64,000 bases of DNA from Numida meleagris (taxonomy: Eukaryota; Chordata; Aves; Galliformes; Numididae). Of the stretch, positions 1 through 12,000 are shown one piece after another. Position numbers and translations under genes: made by a program. The stretch is taken from assembly GCF_002078875.1 (NCBI RefSeq), contig NC_034414.1, positions 27,066,637-27,130,636 on the forward strand, given 5' to 3'. Numbering within the stretch: position 1 is the stretch's first letter; each line of letters starts with the position of its first letter. The notes under the pieces were generated by a model. It saw only the letters and a program-made list of their open reading frames with translations. It was not told the DNA's origin and ran no database searches.

Positions 1-2726
1 AGAGCAGGATTTGGTTGCTGTCTGTATTAACACCTTTTCACAAGATGAGAGGCCCCCATGCTGCTAAACAGAGCCAGACAGCTGCTTATCTCTCCTGCAG
101 ATGTTCCTCTCTTTGTTCCTCGATATGAGGAGGCTTGATGGAGCATAGGAATATGCCATATCCTTTCCATTCCTCTCCCTTCTGATTTGGGGCAGCCAAA
201 AATGAGAGGGGACTAGGGACCCATTAGCCTAGTGACTGGGGGAATGCTTAATAGTCTCCTCTTTTTCTTGAGCATGGGATCTGACATCTTGGCTGTGGCT
301 GCAGACAGGGCTGATAAACACAGAAATAACAGGTACCTCTGCTTTCTTTTCCCAAAATTACCATGCTGACAGCTTTTGGTGTGTAAGGACTTCTCTCAGA
401 GCACCAGCTGGACTTGGGCAGAGCCCCTCTGCCCCTGCCTTGTAGGACTTCACAGTGGGCTGGCTCAGAGCTGGTGGTGACACAGCTGGTGGGCAGTATT
501 CTGCTTCTTCAGAGCCAGCAGCCTAGTCCCAAGCTATTTCCAGCCTGTGATTTTTCTCCCTCAAGCAGAGCAAATTGTACTTTTGCCTTGGCGCGAAGTA
601 GCCCTTTCAGTTCCCCATGCCTTTTGAGCTCGGCAGGAGCCTCGATTCCTTCTTCACAAAGACAAGACATTGCCAATCGTTCCCTGCATTCAGCAGTGCC
701 ACACATTTCCTGACGAGTTCACATCTTGCCCCGGTCTGTAGTAGAGGGTTCTGGGCCCACATGGACTCAGCAACCACTTTGAGCTCCCTCACAAGGGTCA
801 GATGCTGCCTGCTGCATGATCAGAGGTATCCTGCTCAGTATAAAGTGGGGTCTCCTGAATCCCTTTCTGACTTTGAACACTTGTTGAGGTCTGAAGCCAT
901 TAGGGAGCAAGTGGCCTGCAGTAGTCTGACATTGCTGGGCTATAAATAACTTTAATAACTGTTCAAATTGGCGTTTCCTATCTGTAGGGCACAGCCAGCT
1001 TGCAGCTCAGAGGGCATGTGTCTGACCACGCTACAGGCATGGAAGCTTTGTGAGGAATGCAGCCTTGAGCACAGCTGTACACAGGTGACATACCAAGATC
1101 CCGCAGTGGCTGATCATTATTTTACTAGTTTTTTTTAATCTTTGCCAATCATTTGGAGACACAATGTGCTGTAGTGGTTGGGCATGCTCTGTGGAGGGAA
1201 TAGGGCTCATTCTTTTCTATGGGTTGGAGCAGAGTCCACATAGATGAGCACATGAAAAGGTGCTTCTCTGTTCATCTGCCTGTCTGCGTGCCTCCTACTG
1301 GGCAGTCTGCGGATGATGAGACACAGTTGCTTACACCGGGTTGTCATAGTTACCTATTCTTACAAAAAGAATCAAGGAGGAACCTTCAGATTTTGCAGAT
1401 TTATAGGCTCTGCTCCTTTCTGTTACTTTTAGGATGAGAACGAAGTGTCTAGTGCAACGTAATGTCTCTTAAAAACAAACAGAACAAGCAAAACCCTCAG
1501 TTCTGAGTCTTCCTCCCAGCATTCCCTCAACATTGCATAATGCTACAAATGCAAGCAGCATGTTTAAAGCAGGTGTAGAGTTGTGCCTCACTGCTTCCTG
1601 TGTTTCAGTACCTGCTATCTGATTGGAATGAGGCTGCAGGTATTGAGTGCCTGTGTGCACTTGGGAACGCTTGATAATACATTCACTGAATTGCCAGCCC
1701 TTTGCTCTCCTTTGTCCAGCATTGGGGCATGTCTCCATCCACCTTTCCTGTCTCTCCGCTTATACATGTGGTGTAGTAGTGCTCTGGGTTGAGCTCCTTT
1801 GCACCACATCCACTATGCTGTCAAAAGAGGATGTTACAGTGCTGGAACCAATTACAGCATAAAGCCAAGAAATGCATGAAAAGGGGAATTGTGTTTAAAT
1901 CATCAAATCAAGGATAAGGAAAATGCATATAGACATGAAGAGAACATGAAATTTCCTCTTTGATGTTCTGTGCTGGGGATGTTTCAATCTCTTTTTTAAA
2001 GCTCCTCCTCCACCTCCTTGCTTCTTATGGGATTGTATCCAATATTCCAATGTTCATGTAATGCCTTGACTTTGGTATCATTCTTCTCGGGATAATTATA
2101 GGTTAGCATAATGTACCTATTGTTCTGTTCCACAAAGCAGCACTGTCATATGGATGGCAGGGGTGAGTGTGGGGGGGGAACTTTGTGTGTTCTCCTACAT
2201 CCACACTATGTCTTTAATTTGTGTTCTTCCTTGTCTTTCCCTTTTTGTTTTTACTTTTTTTTCTGTCCTATAGTGAATGCTAAGCATTTCCTCTTCTCAA
2301 ACCCCTGGTCTCTTTTTCCAGTTACACCAGTGCTCTGTTTTTCAGTGTGGGCTGAGTTTGTTCATATGATAGCAGGTTTGGCTTTCAGATGAAAATAGTA
2401 TGAAGCCCAAGTAATGAGCTATCAATATTTATGGAGGAAGTAGACAAATTATTCTTTTTAAAACCTTATCAGTTGAGTCTCTTATATTATCTTGCGTGAT
2501 TTTTCCTGGATTCAGAAAGCAGGAAAAAAAAAAAAACTCCTGCTGAGTCCAGAGCCTCCGTTCTGCGTTTGGGCCCTGCTGCACAAGGCACTGCATAAAC
2601 AAGTACCAACATAGTCCCTGCCTCTGAGTGCTCACACGTTTCTCTCTAACAGCATTTGTCTTTGCCCTCCAGGTGCAGGTGTGTGAGACTGCGGCTGAGT
2701 ATTGTTGTGTTCTTGGTGCTGGAGCC

Positions 2727-2748
2727 TTTTTTTTTTTTTTTTTTTTTT
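2727..2748. repeat. poly(T) run, 22 bp
   Basis: Uninterrupted run of 22 T. No adjoining recognisable retroposed sequence was seen, so it is treated as a simple homopolymer. Confidence 0.9.
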
Positions 2749-3304
2749 GCTAGACAAGATACAGAGTGTATCACTGGGTGCTTGAAAAAATATAAAGGAA
2801 AGGCTGAAGAGCTAGTTAAGTCTCCACTGTTGTACGGAGGAGATAAATGTTGGATCATAATTGGTTGAGAAGCTGTGTAATCAGTTGCTCAGTTTCTATT
2901 GTTGCTGCCTCCAAGATAAATAATACTCAGGGCTGGGGCTGTGTTTTAGCCAATGAGACTGTGTAAGCAAGTAGGTTCATCTTGATTAGCTGCTGTTTAT
3001 TTTACTGAAAACTGCTTTTTGCCTTTGAGTCAAAGAGTGGTCTGAGGAGATGGTTCCTGACTAGTCCATCAAAAGAGGACGACAATGAGGTGTTCCTTTC
3101 TTTTCAGGACTTCGCACAACTTCCTCCTCTTTGAACGTGGGTTTACCAGAATGATGAAATGGGAAACCTCCAAACTATAGCATTCTAAAAGCTTTTCGTT
3201 GTGAGAGAGGAAACTACAGACTTCAGAAACTTGGATTATAAAGCCTCTGCTATCAGTGAGTGAACATTGAGTACCTAGCTCCTTCTCTGCAAAGCACCTG
3301 CTGG

Positions 3305-3350
3305 AAAGAGCTCTGCAGAGAAGGACCTGGGTGTCCTGGTGGACAACAGG
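3305..3350 (+). mobile_element. CR1 LINE fragment, 5' piece of the interrupted outer copy
   Basis: The segment reading gcagagaaggacctgggtgt followed by cctggtggacaacagg is characteristic CR1 coding sequence. It stops abruptly at 3350, and its natural continuation (ttgatcatgaaccagcag) resumes at about 3718, after an inserted CR1 tail. It is therefore the 5' piece of a CR1 copy split by a later insertion. The 5' end of the copy is approximate. Confidence 0.75.
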
Positions 3351-3708
3351 AGTAGAGAAGGCTCTGTGGAGACCTCATTGTGGCATTCCAGTACTTGAAG
3401 GGAGCGTATGAACAGGAGGGGGAACGACTGTTTACATGGGTTGATAGTGATAGGACAAGGGGGAATGGTTTTAAACTAAGATGGGAGAATTCAGTTAGAT
3501 ATTGGAGGAAGTTTTTTCACTCAGAGGGTGGTGACACACTGGAACATGTTGCCCAGAGAGGCTGTAGATGCCCCATCCCTGGAGGCATCCAAGGCAAGGC
3601 TGGATATGGCTCTGGGCAGCTTGGTTTAGTGGTTGGCGACCCTGCACATGGCAGTGGGGTTGAAACTAGATGATATTTGAGGTCCTTTTCAACCCAACCC
3701 TATGAAAT
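3351..3708 (+). mobile_element. CR1 LINE 3' fragment nested inside another CR1
   Basis: 5'-truncated CR1 tail beginning at agtagagaaggctctgtgga and running through the conserved stretches gacctcattgtgg, ttccagtacttgaaggg, gataggacaagggg, ctggaacatgttgcccagag and the terminal block with gttgaaactagatgatattt and ccttttcaacccaacc. Such 5' truncation is usual for CR1. It interrupts a second CR1 copy. The flanks acaacagg (3343-3350) and acaaacagg (3709-3717) look like a slightly altered target-site duplication, although CR1 often leaves none. The remnant coding frame is short and broken. Confidence 0.85.
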
Positions 3709-4304
3709 ACAAACAGGTTGATCATGAACCAGCAGAGTGCCCTTGTGGCCAAAAAGGCCCATGGTATCCTGGGGTGCACTAAAAAGTATGGTCAGCAGGT
3801 GGAGGATGGTGATCCTCCCACTCTACTCTGCCCTGCTGAGGACACATCTGGAGTACTGTGTCCAGTTCTGGGTGTGTCAGTTCAAGAAAGATGGAACTTC
3901 TAGGGGGAATCTAGCACAGGGCTGTGAAGATGATGAGGGGCCTGGAGCATCTCCCTTATGAGGAAAGGCTGAGAGACCTGAGAAGACTGAGAGGAGATCT
4001 TACAAATATCTAATGAGCAGGAGTTATGTGGATGGGGCCAGGCTCTTTTCAGTGGTGCCTAAGGGACAACAGGCACAACTGGAGCTCAGTAGGTTCCATA
4101 CAAATATGAAAAACCTCTTTATTTTGAGGGTGACAGAGCAGTGGAACAAGTGCCCGAAGGGTCTGTGGAGTCTCCTTCTCTGGAGATATTCAAGACCTGC
4201 CTGGACCCTATGTGTGCAATCTACTCTAGGGATCCTGCTTTAGCAGGGGGATTGGACTAGATGAGCTCCAGAAGTTCCTTCCAACCCCTGTGATTCTCTG
4301 GGAT
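3709..4304 (+). mobile_element. CR1 LINE fragment, 3' piece of the interrupted outer copy
   Basis: Continues the CR1 copy begun at about 3305. Recognisable CR1 blocks include cagagtgcccttgtggccaa, gcccatggtatcctggggtg, tggagtactgtgtccagttc, gatgatgaggggcctggagc, cttatgaggaaaggctgaga, ttcagtggtgcc and the 3' end with ggattggactagatgagctc and ccttccaacccctgtgattc. The end falls in the usual CR1 terminal ATTCT-type motif. Several indels and stops show that it is inactive. The subfamily differs from the inner copy: this one has the ggatggggccaggctctttt block typical of another CR1 branch. Confidence 0.88.
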
Positions 4305-4870
4305 TCAAGCATGTGCAACTCTCCTCCTAGAAAATTGGACAACAGTGTGCCCAGAGGTCAGAGCTCTCCCTTCTCTTCTGCTAAATTTGGGCTTCCTCTT
4401 GATCCTGATGCAGCATTGTCCTTGCTAGATTGTTCTGTGAGGCTACTAAAATCTGCAGTGTCTTTGCACACCTCTGTGGATTTGCAAATCTGAAAAAGCA
4501 TAGTGTCCATCCACGTGCATGGAGAAGAAGGGACTGGTGGATGAAAGTGGACTTCTTGCTGTGTTCCTATAGCATGTGAGCTTTTTAAAACAAAAACTAA
4601 TCTATTTCATAATGGTAATTAGTAGAACTGTGTCTCCAAAACAAAAGAACTAACACAGATGCATGATTTGGCAAGCTGCAAATATTAAGCAGCAACCTTT
4701 CTCCCTGGTGTAACTCCATGGACTTCAAGGGAATTACAGTAGTGGCAGTGAGTTTTGCCTAAGATTCCTTTGACTAAAGTGTATTGTATCTAGTGTCCTT
4801 TGCAATGTCAAATGAGATTTGATGTTTTAGAAATGGGTGAAATCTTATGCAGCGGTACAGCATCCTGAGA

Positions 4871-4912
4871 CACACGTACATGTGTGAGTACACGTGTCCA
4901 CATGTGCACATG
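4871..4912. repeat. alternating purine-pyrimidine, palindrome-rich stretch
   Basis: About 42 bp consisting largely of CA/TG/CG steps, with overlapping short palindromes (acatgt, cacgtg at 4891, catgtgcacatg). Such sequence can adopt Z-form DNA or small hairpins and contains E-box-type CACGTG and CACATG words. No function can be assigned from sequence alone. Confidence 0.5.
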
Positions 4913-7900
4913 CCTGGATTGCTTTATGGGGACATTCCCAGCACTGGTGTATTTGCAAGCCAGCTCCGAATGTGGTATGTGTGCTGGAGAAGTACAAGGA
5001 TGCTCCTTGCAACTGCTGTTTGCCTTCTGCTTGCGTGTTTAATTTCTCCTTTGCATCCTGAAGTGGAAATCACAGGTTAATCCCAGACAAATTCTGTAAA
5101 TGATTGGCACTGTTGGACAGGATTCAGAAAAATTCAACCCTCTGGCTTAAGCGTATTTACATACCACAGGTCATTACAAGTTGGTGCTTACCTTTGTATT
5201 CATTCCCACATATCAAAGCATGGATATTGGTTCCTTTTTGTTTTCCAATATTTTTTCTATTTTCTTGGTAACCTTTTTTTAAAAAACAAAACAATGGAGT
5301 GATCCCCATGGGTCCTGACATCTGCTGCAGTCGTTCTTACTGGCTCAAAGGACACCTAGAGAAGAAGGGGGAGCAGCCTGGCTGCAGCCTCTCGCTGTTT
5401 CTCTTCTATGGGCCCCCACCCTGCACCCTCCTGGGTCTGCAATCCACTAACTAGCTCCTCCTGACTCCAGCTGTCAGTTTTGCTTTTTATCTACTGTTCT
5501 CTCAAAGAGCCAAATGTCATCTCTTGTTGTTCCCTTAGCTGGGGTCAGAGGCTCCTTTATGTGCCTTCCACTGATCAAAGATTTTTAACTGGGAATGAGA
5601 GAGGTAATCAACTGTGTGGCTGGGGAAGGAGAGAGATTAAATCCAAGAATTGCCACTGATTGCCCCACGTGAAGAACAGTGGCTAACAAAACGCATGCTA
5701 TCATTATGCTCTTATGATTATTTTATTTCCTTAGTGACAGTAAAATGTTATCTGTAGCAGAAAGGTAGGACAAGGTCCATCCCTGTTTTTTGCCCTGCGG
5801 TTTTCGGTGGAGTGGAATTGGGAAAATCTAGATTTACAGTGAAGAGCAGCTCATATTTTCAGACCCTCTCCCTTGGAGATTTCAAGAAAGGGAGAAAACA
5901 AATCAAAGATGTGTTTTTGTTTTAAGTTTAGTGGCCATTTTTGTTCAAATAGGGCAGCCATTTTTCTTTCCAATCTTAACTCTAGCTATGGAGGAAGTAA
6001 TTGATGGTGTGCTGGGGTGTGACTTCTGCTGTGTCCTGACACTTCCACTTAGTCAACCAGTTTTGGAGCCTAGTGCCTGAATAAAAGTGGGGGCAAGAGG
6101 GGGTTCCCAGTGCTGCGTCAGTCTCTGCCCATGGTTTGTTTTTTGGTTTATTTAAGACAGAATCAAGCTCCAGGGACTGCAACAGATTGCAAACTGTTAA
6201 ATTTCATAGTGAAAGCCAAGAAGGAAAAGCAGTTAACAAATAGGCTAAATGATGAGAATCACCTTTGGATTGATTAATTACTTTAATTTTAGTAGTCTAA
6301 ACTGTCTCCTTCAAAACGTTTCCTTTAAAGTCTTGTCGGTCCCTCTAAAATGCCTTCTGCTGTTACAGAGCTATAGGGAGAAGAGTACAAAGTGTCCTGA
6401 TTCTCCTCTTGCACTGATGGAAGACAGAAGTACTCTGAGGAATGTAGGAACAAAGTCACCCCTATTCTAGAAGATCACTTTCATTGCAAAAGACAAACAG
6501 GCTGTATTTAGAGTTTGTTTGATAAAAGGAGACCTGGCTTGTGGGGAAGGATGCTCTGGGCTCAAATTGCCAGCTTTTGGTGAGATCTGTGTTAGGGACT
6601 AGTACACTAGTATCATTCCAAATTTATTCTCTAAGTGTTTGATAGTGGTTTTGTTAATGCTTTCAAATTGTGTTGCTTTCTTACCAAGTCCAGCTCCTTG
6701 AAGCCAAGAACTACACAAAATTTTCATTTTGTTAGCAGTAATTTTTGGCTCTACTGGCTGTAGAAATAGGGATCGGATATAATCTATCAGTTCAGAAACA
6801 CGACTTATCTCAAAATTGTTTAAGTGGTTTGGTTAGGAAATATAGGTATTTGTGAACCTGCAGTGCCAGGTGGAATACGGAGAGAAAGATGGGAATATTA
6901 GGATAATAAGACTTCTCCCCAATAAATCCAGCATTAAGCTTCTTGAACTTGAACTTCATCCCCTTTCCTGTTTTTCTAGTTAGCATATGACATGTCCTGA
7001 ATCTCAAGTTTAAGTTGGGACCTATTCGTAAAGGATTCAGTCTAATGCTAAGTTGTGAAACTCCAGGATCTAGGAAGATGTGGAGTCATGCCTGACCTGA
7101 ATTTTTTGCCTTCCTTCTACAATGCTGTTTCAGCTCTAGCATTTTAATGGGCCTTTCAGTTTGTCATTTCCAGTTCTACAGTGTTCAAAGTCTCGTGGTC
7201 CCTGCTGTGTGCTGTTCCATTTACCACTCCCTTTTCACTCTTTGCTTGCCATCTTTCTTCCCATATTCAAATTTCTCATTCCCAGTGGTATTGCTATTTT
7301 GTTCAGTGGGTGCTGTTATTAACAGTTTCCACACTGGACTGATTTGGATTGGCACCTGTCTTTTCAACCCATTGGGTTTTGAACAAATCACTCAGTATGT
7401 AGGCAAATTCTAACACTGAAGCTATGGCCTCATTCTTCTTCCACCTCAAGCACTCTTTTTCCCTGAACAGAGTGAGTGCAAAATACTAGTGGAAATTAGA
7501 ATGGAGTGCTCAGTGCATGCAAACTTGAATGCCAAGAAAATATGTGATCTCGTGGGGAGGGAAACGATGTTTCTGAAGTTCACATTCAGGCCTTAAATCC
7601 AAACTACAGTTGAAACAATTTAGCTTAATTTACCTGTCACTGCACTATTGAACTGCATTATGAAAAACACTGTTGTGTTTTAGAGAGTCAGGTTGTACTT
7701 TTTCTGCTTATGCAATTTTTTTTTTTCTGTGATGTTGTTGTTCTCAAGCATATTGACAGTTGCAACCACATAGAAAGATGACTCAGGTAGCAAGTTTGGT
7801 CCTTCAGGACTTAATGCAAACATGTATTTCACGTGAGGCTAGAACATATAACCCTGAAAGAAACTGGTAAGTGCAGAAACAAAACCATGTAGTTATACTG

Positions 7901-8368
7901 CCATTTTCAGAATGCTAACAGCTCTCTAAAAAGTGGGTATTGTTAGAACTGAGTTGTCTTCCTTCTGCAGAACCACAAATTCTAGGACTGTTCTCCAGTA
8001 TCTTCTCAAAGTTTTCTCTTTTATGCAGGTAGAAAAAAAACACGGATAAGCAAAAGCATGTACCACAAATATTCTGAAAAGTGTCAGATTTTGGATATTA
8101 AAAACAATCTTGAAAACATGCCAACTTACAGTAAATTATAACCATACCTGCTATCACTTCAAATCCTCTAGGAATTTTTGCCACAGATTCTTACCAGATG
8201 CTGCAGCACTTTCCAGCTGTTTATCCAGTTTTGGATGCACCAGGCAGAACTGAGAAACTTCACCAGCTGATGAATAAATGCTTGAAGGGTAAAATGGAGT
8301 AGAAGCTGCTTAGCTGAAGTGGCAGCAGGCAGAATTTCATCCAAGATGATACTGACTGAAGACATAGA

Positions 8369-8391
8369 AGCCAGCTGTTTATCAGCTGGCT
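8369..8391. repeat. short inverted repeat, 9-bp stem, 5-nt loop
   Basis: agccagctg, loop tttat, then cagctggct: a perfect 9-bp inverted repeat. The word ccagctgtttat also occurs at about 8212. The role is unknown and it could be chance. Confidence 0.6.
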
Positions 8392-8505
8392 CCAGACTGA
8401 AGGTTCTTTTTCCTTTAGCATACTCAGTACTTGTATTTCCCCTTCTTCCCTCAACCTTTTGTCTTGTTAGACCAGAATAGTATACGTGAGAGACATGCAC
8501 TTGTA

Positions 8506-9047
8506 CGTAGGTCATTCCAAAAGTAATTCCTCCTATTTTTTCCATGAAAACTGCAAAAGATACAAAGAGCACAAAAGCACTATTTGATAGAGCTACAAAA
8601 CTCTGTTTTTCAACATAGTCACCACCATTAGCGAATTTGCATAGATGAGCTGATCAAGATGTTATTCATTTCATGTACATGGCCAACCGGAACGTGGCTT
8701 GTCTTTCACGTTCCTGTTGCCACTGCTGAAATGCACCACCCACAGCCTCACTCTGATCACATCCACTGTTTGACCTACATAAAAGTTCAGCAAATGTCAA
8801 TGAATGTCAGTGTGTGTCATTTTTTCTGCATGAAGGATTTCATTGTCACACCTTTGCTTCATACACACTTCCATGTAGGCGCTATTTGGTCAGACTGCCC
8901 CTCTGATGCCATCTGTCACATGGCAACAAAATGTAATGGAATATTGTCTGGAAGGTTCAGTCTCTACTGCCGTACCACCAACATCTGCCTCTGATGTCAT
9001 GGGCTAACATAATAAAATAGGAGGCATTACTTTCGGAGCAGCCTTCA
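8506..9047 (-). mobile_element. internally deleted mariner (Galluhop / Mariner1_GG-like)
   Basis: A 542-bp element flanked by TA at 8504-8505 and 9048-9049, the tc1/mariner target-site duplication. Its ends are imperfect inverted repeats: left ggtcattccaaaagtaattc and right, read from the other strand, ggctgctccgaaagtaatgc, both followed by ctcctatttt. The transposase sense is the minus strand. On it I can read a mariner-type N-terminal DNA-binding remnant ending near NVKDKPRSGWP, and directly after that a C-terminal tail resembling ANGGDYVEK. The whole catalytic DDE/D region between them is missing, against about 1.2-1.3 kb for complete family members. It is therefore a non-autonomous deletion derivative. 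Stops also interrupt the N-terminal remnant. The match to chicken Galluhop is from memory. Confidence 0.88.
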
Positions 9048-12000
9048 TATAAGTGTATCATTTGTTTTCATTTGAACTTGTTTCTGGCAAGAAGTCCCAT
9101 GAAAAGCAAGGCAAGGGATTCTCCAGCTCTTCATTGCCCCCACAACAAAAATGCCCTGTAAGTGATTGTATCTAGACATCAAAAATGTCAAACAAACAGC
9201 AGGCATGCTCTGCATTCAAAAAACAAACATGAGTTTCTATAGCTCCTCCAAAGTAAAATGCTCTATTTCAAGTCATGCACTGCAGCTTTATAAACAAGAA
9301 TTTCCATGTAACAGTGATTCATTTGGAAGTATATACAATCAATTTATGTATAGAAGTCACTATAGCTTAGTGCCAGTCAAACCTGAAGAGTTTGGTTCTG
9401 GAATGGACACAGAGGAAGTGACATAATCACTCAGGTGTGGTAACCTGCTGCTATGCTGTGATGTGCTCTGTTGCTTTGTCATTGTTATAGCCTGAGGATG
9501 GTTAGTGTGTAGAACTCCGCAATTTTCTTCCTAACCCACTCTGACCACTGGTAAAATAAGTTGCTTCTCATCTTCCTGTCTTTCTGCATATCTCTCTGAC
9601 TGCATCAAAGAGTAAAGAACTGCACCATGTGCTCTGAAATATTGGCCAAGCCTTCTTGTAAATGGAGAAACGAGGCTCTGATTAAGCCTACGGATTCCTC
9701 CAGAATCCACATGTGGTGTTTTAAGGAACTCAAGTAGAGCGTTGCTGAGCTATGCAATACATGAGATTTTTTTCTGACTGCTGGGAAAATATCCTGTGTT
9801 TCAATGGATCACACAGTGCTTTCTCATAATTCTCTTTATGCAGAGAACAATTCTGCATCTAACTGTCTTGTGTATGTTACACAAAAACTCCTCTGAACAA
9901 AGAATCTCTGAAGTGCTTTTCTCTCATAACTCTCACGGAAGATGATGAGATTTTTTAGTATTCGATGCATATGGCTTCTGGTTCTCTTTGGGAGCGTGCA
10001 TTTGGAGGAAAAAGGAGATAGCTGTTCTGTTATGCATGTGATAGAGCCAACAATATGACTGTCAAACAGCAGCTCTTCAGATGGCCATTACTGAGAACCC
10101 CCAGATAAGGTCGGAGGAGAGACTTGCCTGACTGCTGTATGCACCGGGAGGATGTATCTGAGGTCTCAGAAGTGGGAGACTTTTATACCCTCCACATACT
10201 GTGACCTTCTTGCAGATCTTTTCTCTTTCTTCCCTTCTCAGCTCCTGCCAATGGTTGGACTCTTCCCCTTCCATTGCTGTGGAGCTGTTTTCCTTCTTCT
10301 AGTGAAAGCCAAGTGCTTTAGGCCACAGCCCTGAGAGATGGGGGCCATGACTTGGATCTACCCCCGAGACAGAGCGGAGCCAGCAAAAATGGGTCTTTTA
10401 AAATTGTGTGGTGACAAGTCTTTTTTTTTCCTTCCTTTTTCTTCCCAGGGGATAGCTGGGGAAATTTGCTGTGCCAAAGGCCTGGAATGTGTTTTTTTTC
10501 CTCTTCTTCTTCCTTCAAAACAGAAAGAATACTTTATACTGCAAAATGTGTTAATTGGAAAACATAAATCCAAACTACAGTGCAACGTTGCTGGGCCTAG
10601 GCACCTATTGAAATTTAATGAGGGCAGAACAGCTTTCTCTTGCCCTCCCGTTATGCTCTCCCTGCATCAGGCTCTTTCTTGCGGTACAGTGCTGTTTCAG
10701 ATGAGAATATGGGAATGCCAGTTAGGGTGTACGCATTGGCCCAAAGTTCTCTCTGGACTGAAAGCAATGCGTGGCTCCTTTAAGCTAGTGCAGCCAGAGT
10801 GAGGCACAGATGTTCTACCAGGGCAAAGTTAGTTGCGCTGCCAGTGTAGGAAAAGGGATTCCTCTGGGTGCCTGTCAGGAGTGGCTGAAAGCCCTTTGGA
10901 GGCAAATTCATGCTGCAACAGAGATTTGATTGTCCATGCGCCCTGACCATCCATTTCTGGGTTGATGACAGGGTCCCACGTAGGAAGATACATGGCTTTT
11001 TATTCCTCCTATCAGGCCTGATGTTCTGTCAGAACTTTGTGATGAAGTGTTTCTTTATGATTACTGACTGGCTGAAGAGATGTCTCATTACATCCAGAAG
11101 AGAAAAAATAAGAGTCCTTCTCCCTGTCCTAGCTATGGTGCTGGGAATAACTAAGTGCAAGTCAGCTTGTACAGCATGTAATGGAGTCCCTTACAGAAAA
11201 AGCCAACATAAGAGGGCCTTGATCTGAGCATGAATGGGAGTGTGATAACCTACTGAGTGTAATAACCCATACTTTAGTTCGTCTGAAATGGCTCTGGAGT
11301 GAGTGCCAGAAGTAAAAGCTTCTCTTTGGCGCAGATACGTTGGGAAGAAAAGCAAATCACGTAGTGAAAGAAAGATAGTTTGGGAGAGTAACAGGAAAAG
11401 AACTTAGAGGGCCCTGCAAATCCCAGAATTTTATTAAAACAAATACTGACTTGCTCACAGACAATAATGCTTCTCGTGATGGTGCAAGACCTATGTTCAT
11501 CCTTCAGCTCTGGATAACATAACACTACTACAGGAGGTATTTTAACTTGCTCTAATATTTTACTGCTTTTGCTTACAAGCTCATCAATATTTGTAGAGCA
11601 TTAAGCATTAAAACTCTTTATTTTTATCAACTTCACCACCCTTGCTGATGCAGCACTGGAAGTATAGGAAAAACTGCTTGCTTCTGCTTTGAGAGATGGG
11701 ATGAAGGGCTAGAGGGGGTGGATGACGATTGCATGAGCAATGCAGGTCAGGTTACTGGTGGATTCCTCTCATAAGATAAGTGAGAGCCCTCTGAAAGGTA
11801 ATTATTGGAGAGCATAAATTCCTGAGATAACCTGTCCAAGAAGAAATACTGACAGGAGCAGAGGCCATGTGTTAAAGGCTAGCCATTACTCCAGGGCAAT
11901 GGGCTAACCTCTGTGTCTTGTTTTTTTCTGTAACCTCTCCTTGCTCTGACAGTTGACTCCCTCAATTCTTTTCCCTCAGCTACTTGCCAGTCTGTTCCTG

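Noticed and set aside
8168..8572. 134-codon minus-strand open frame
   Set aside because: Its first part is the mariner 3' region and the rest is intron sequence with no similarity; a composite chance frame.
10338..10802. 154-codon plus-strand open frame
   Set aside because: No similarity, no splice or promoter context, low-complexity T-rich segments inside; consistent with a chance intronic ORF.
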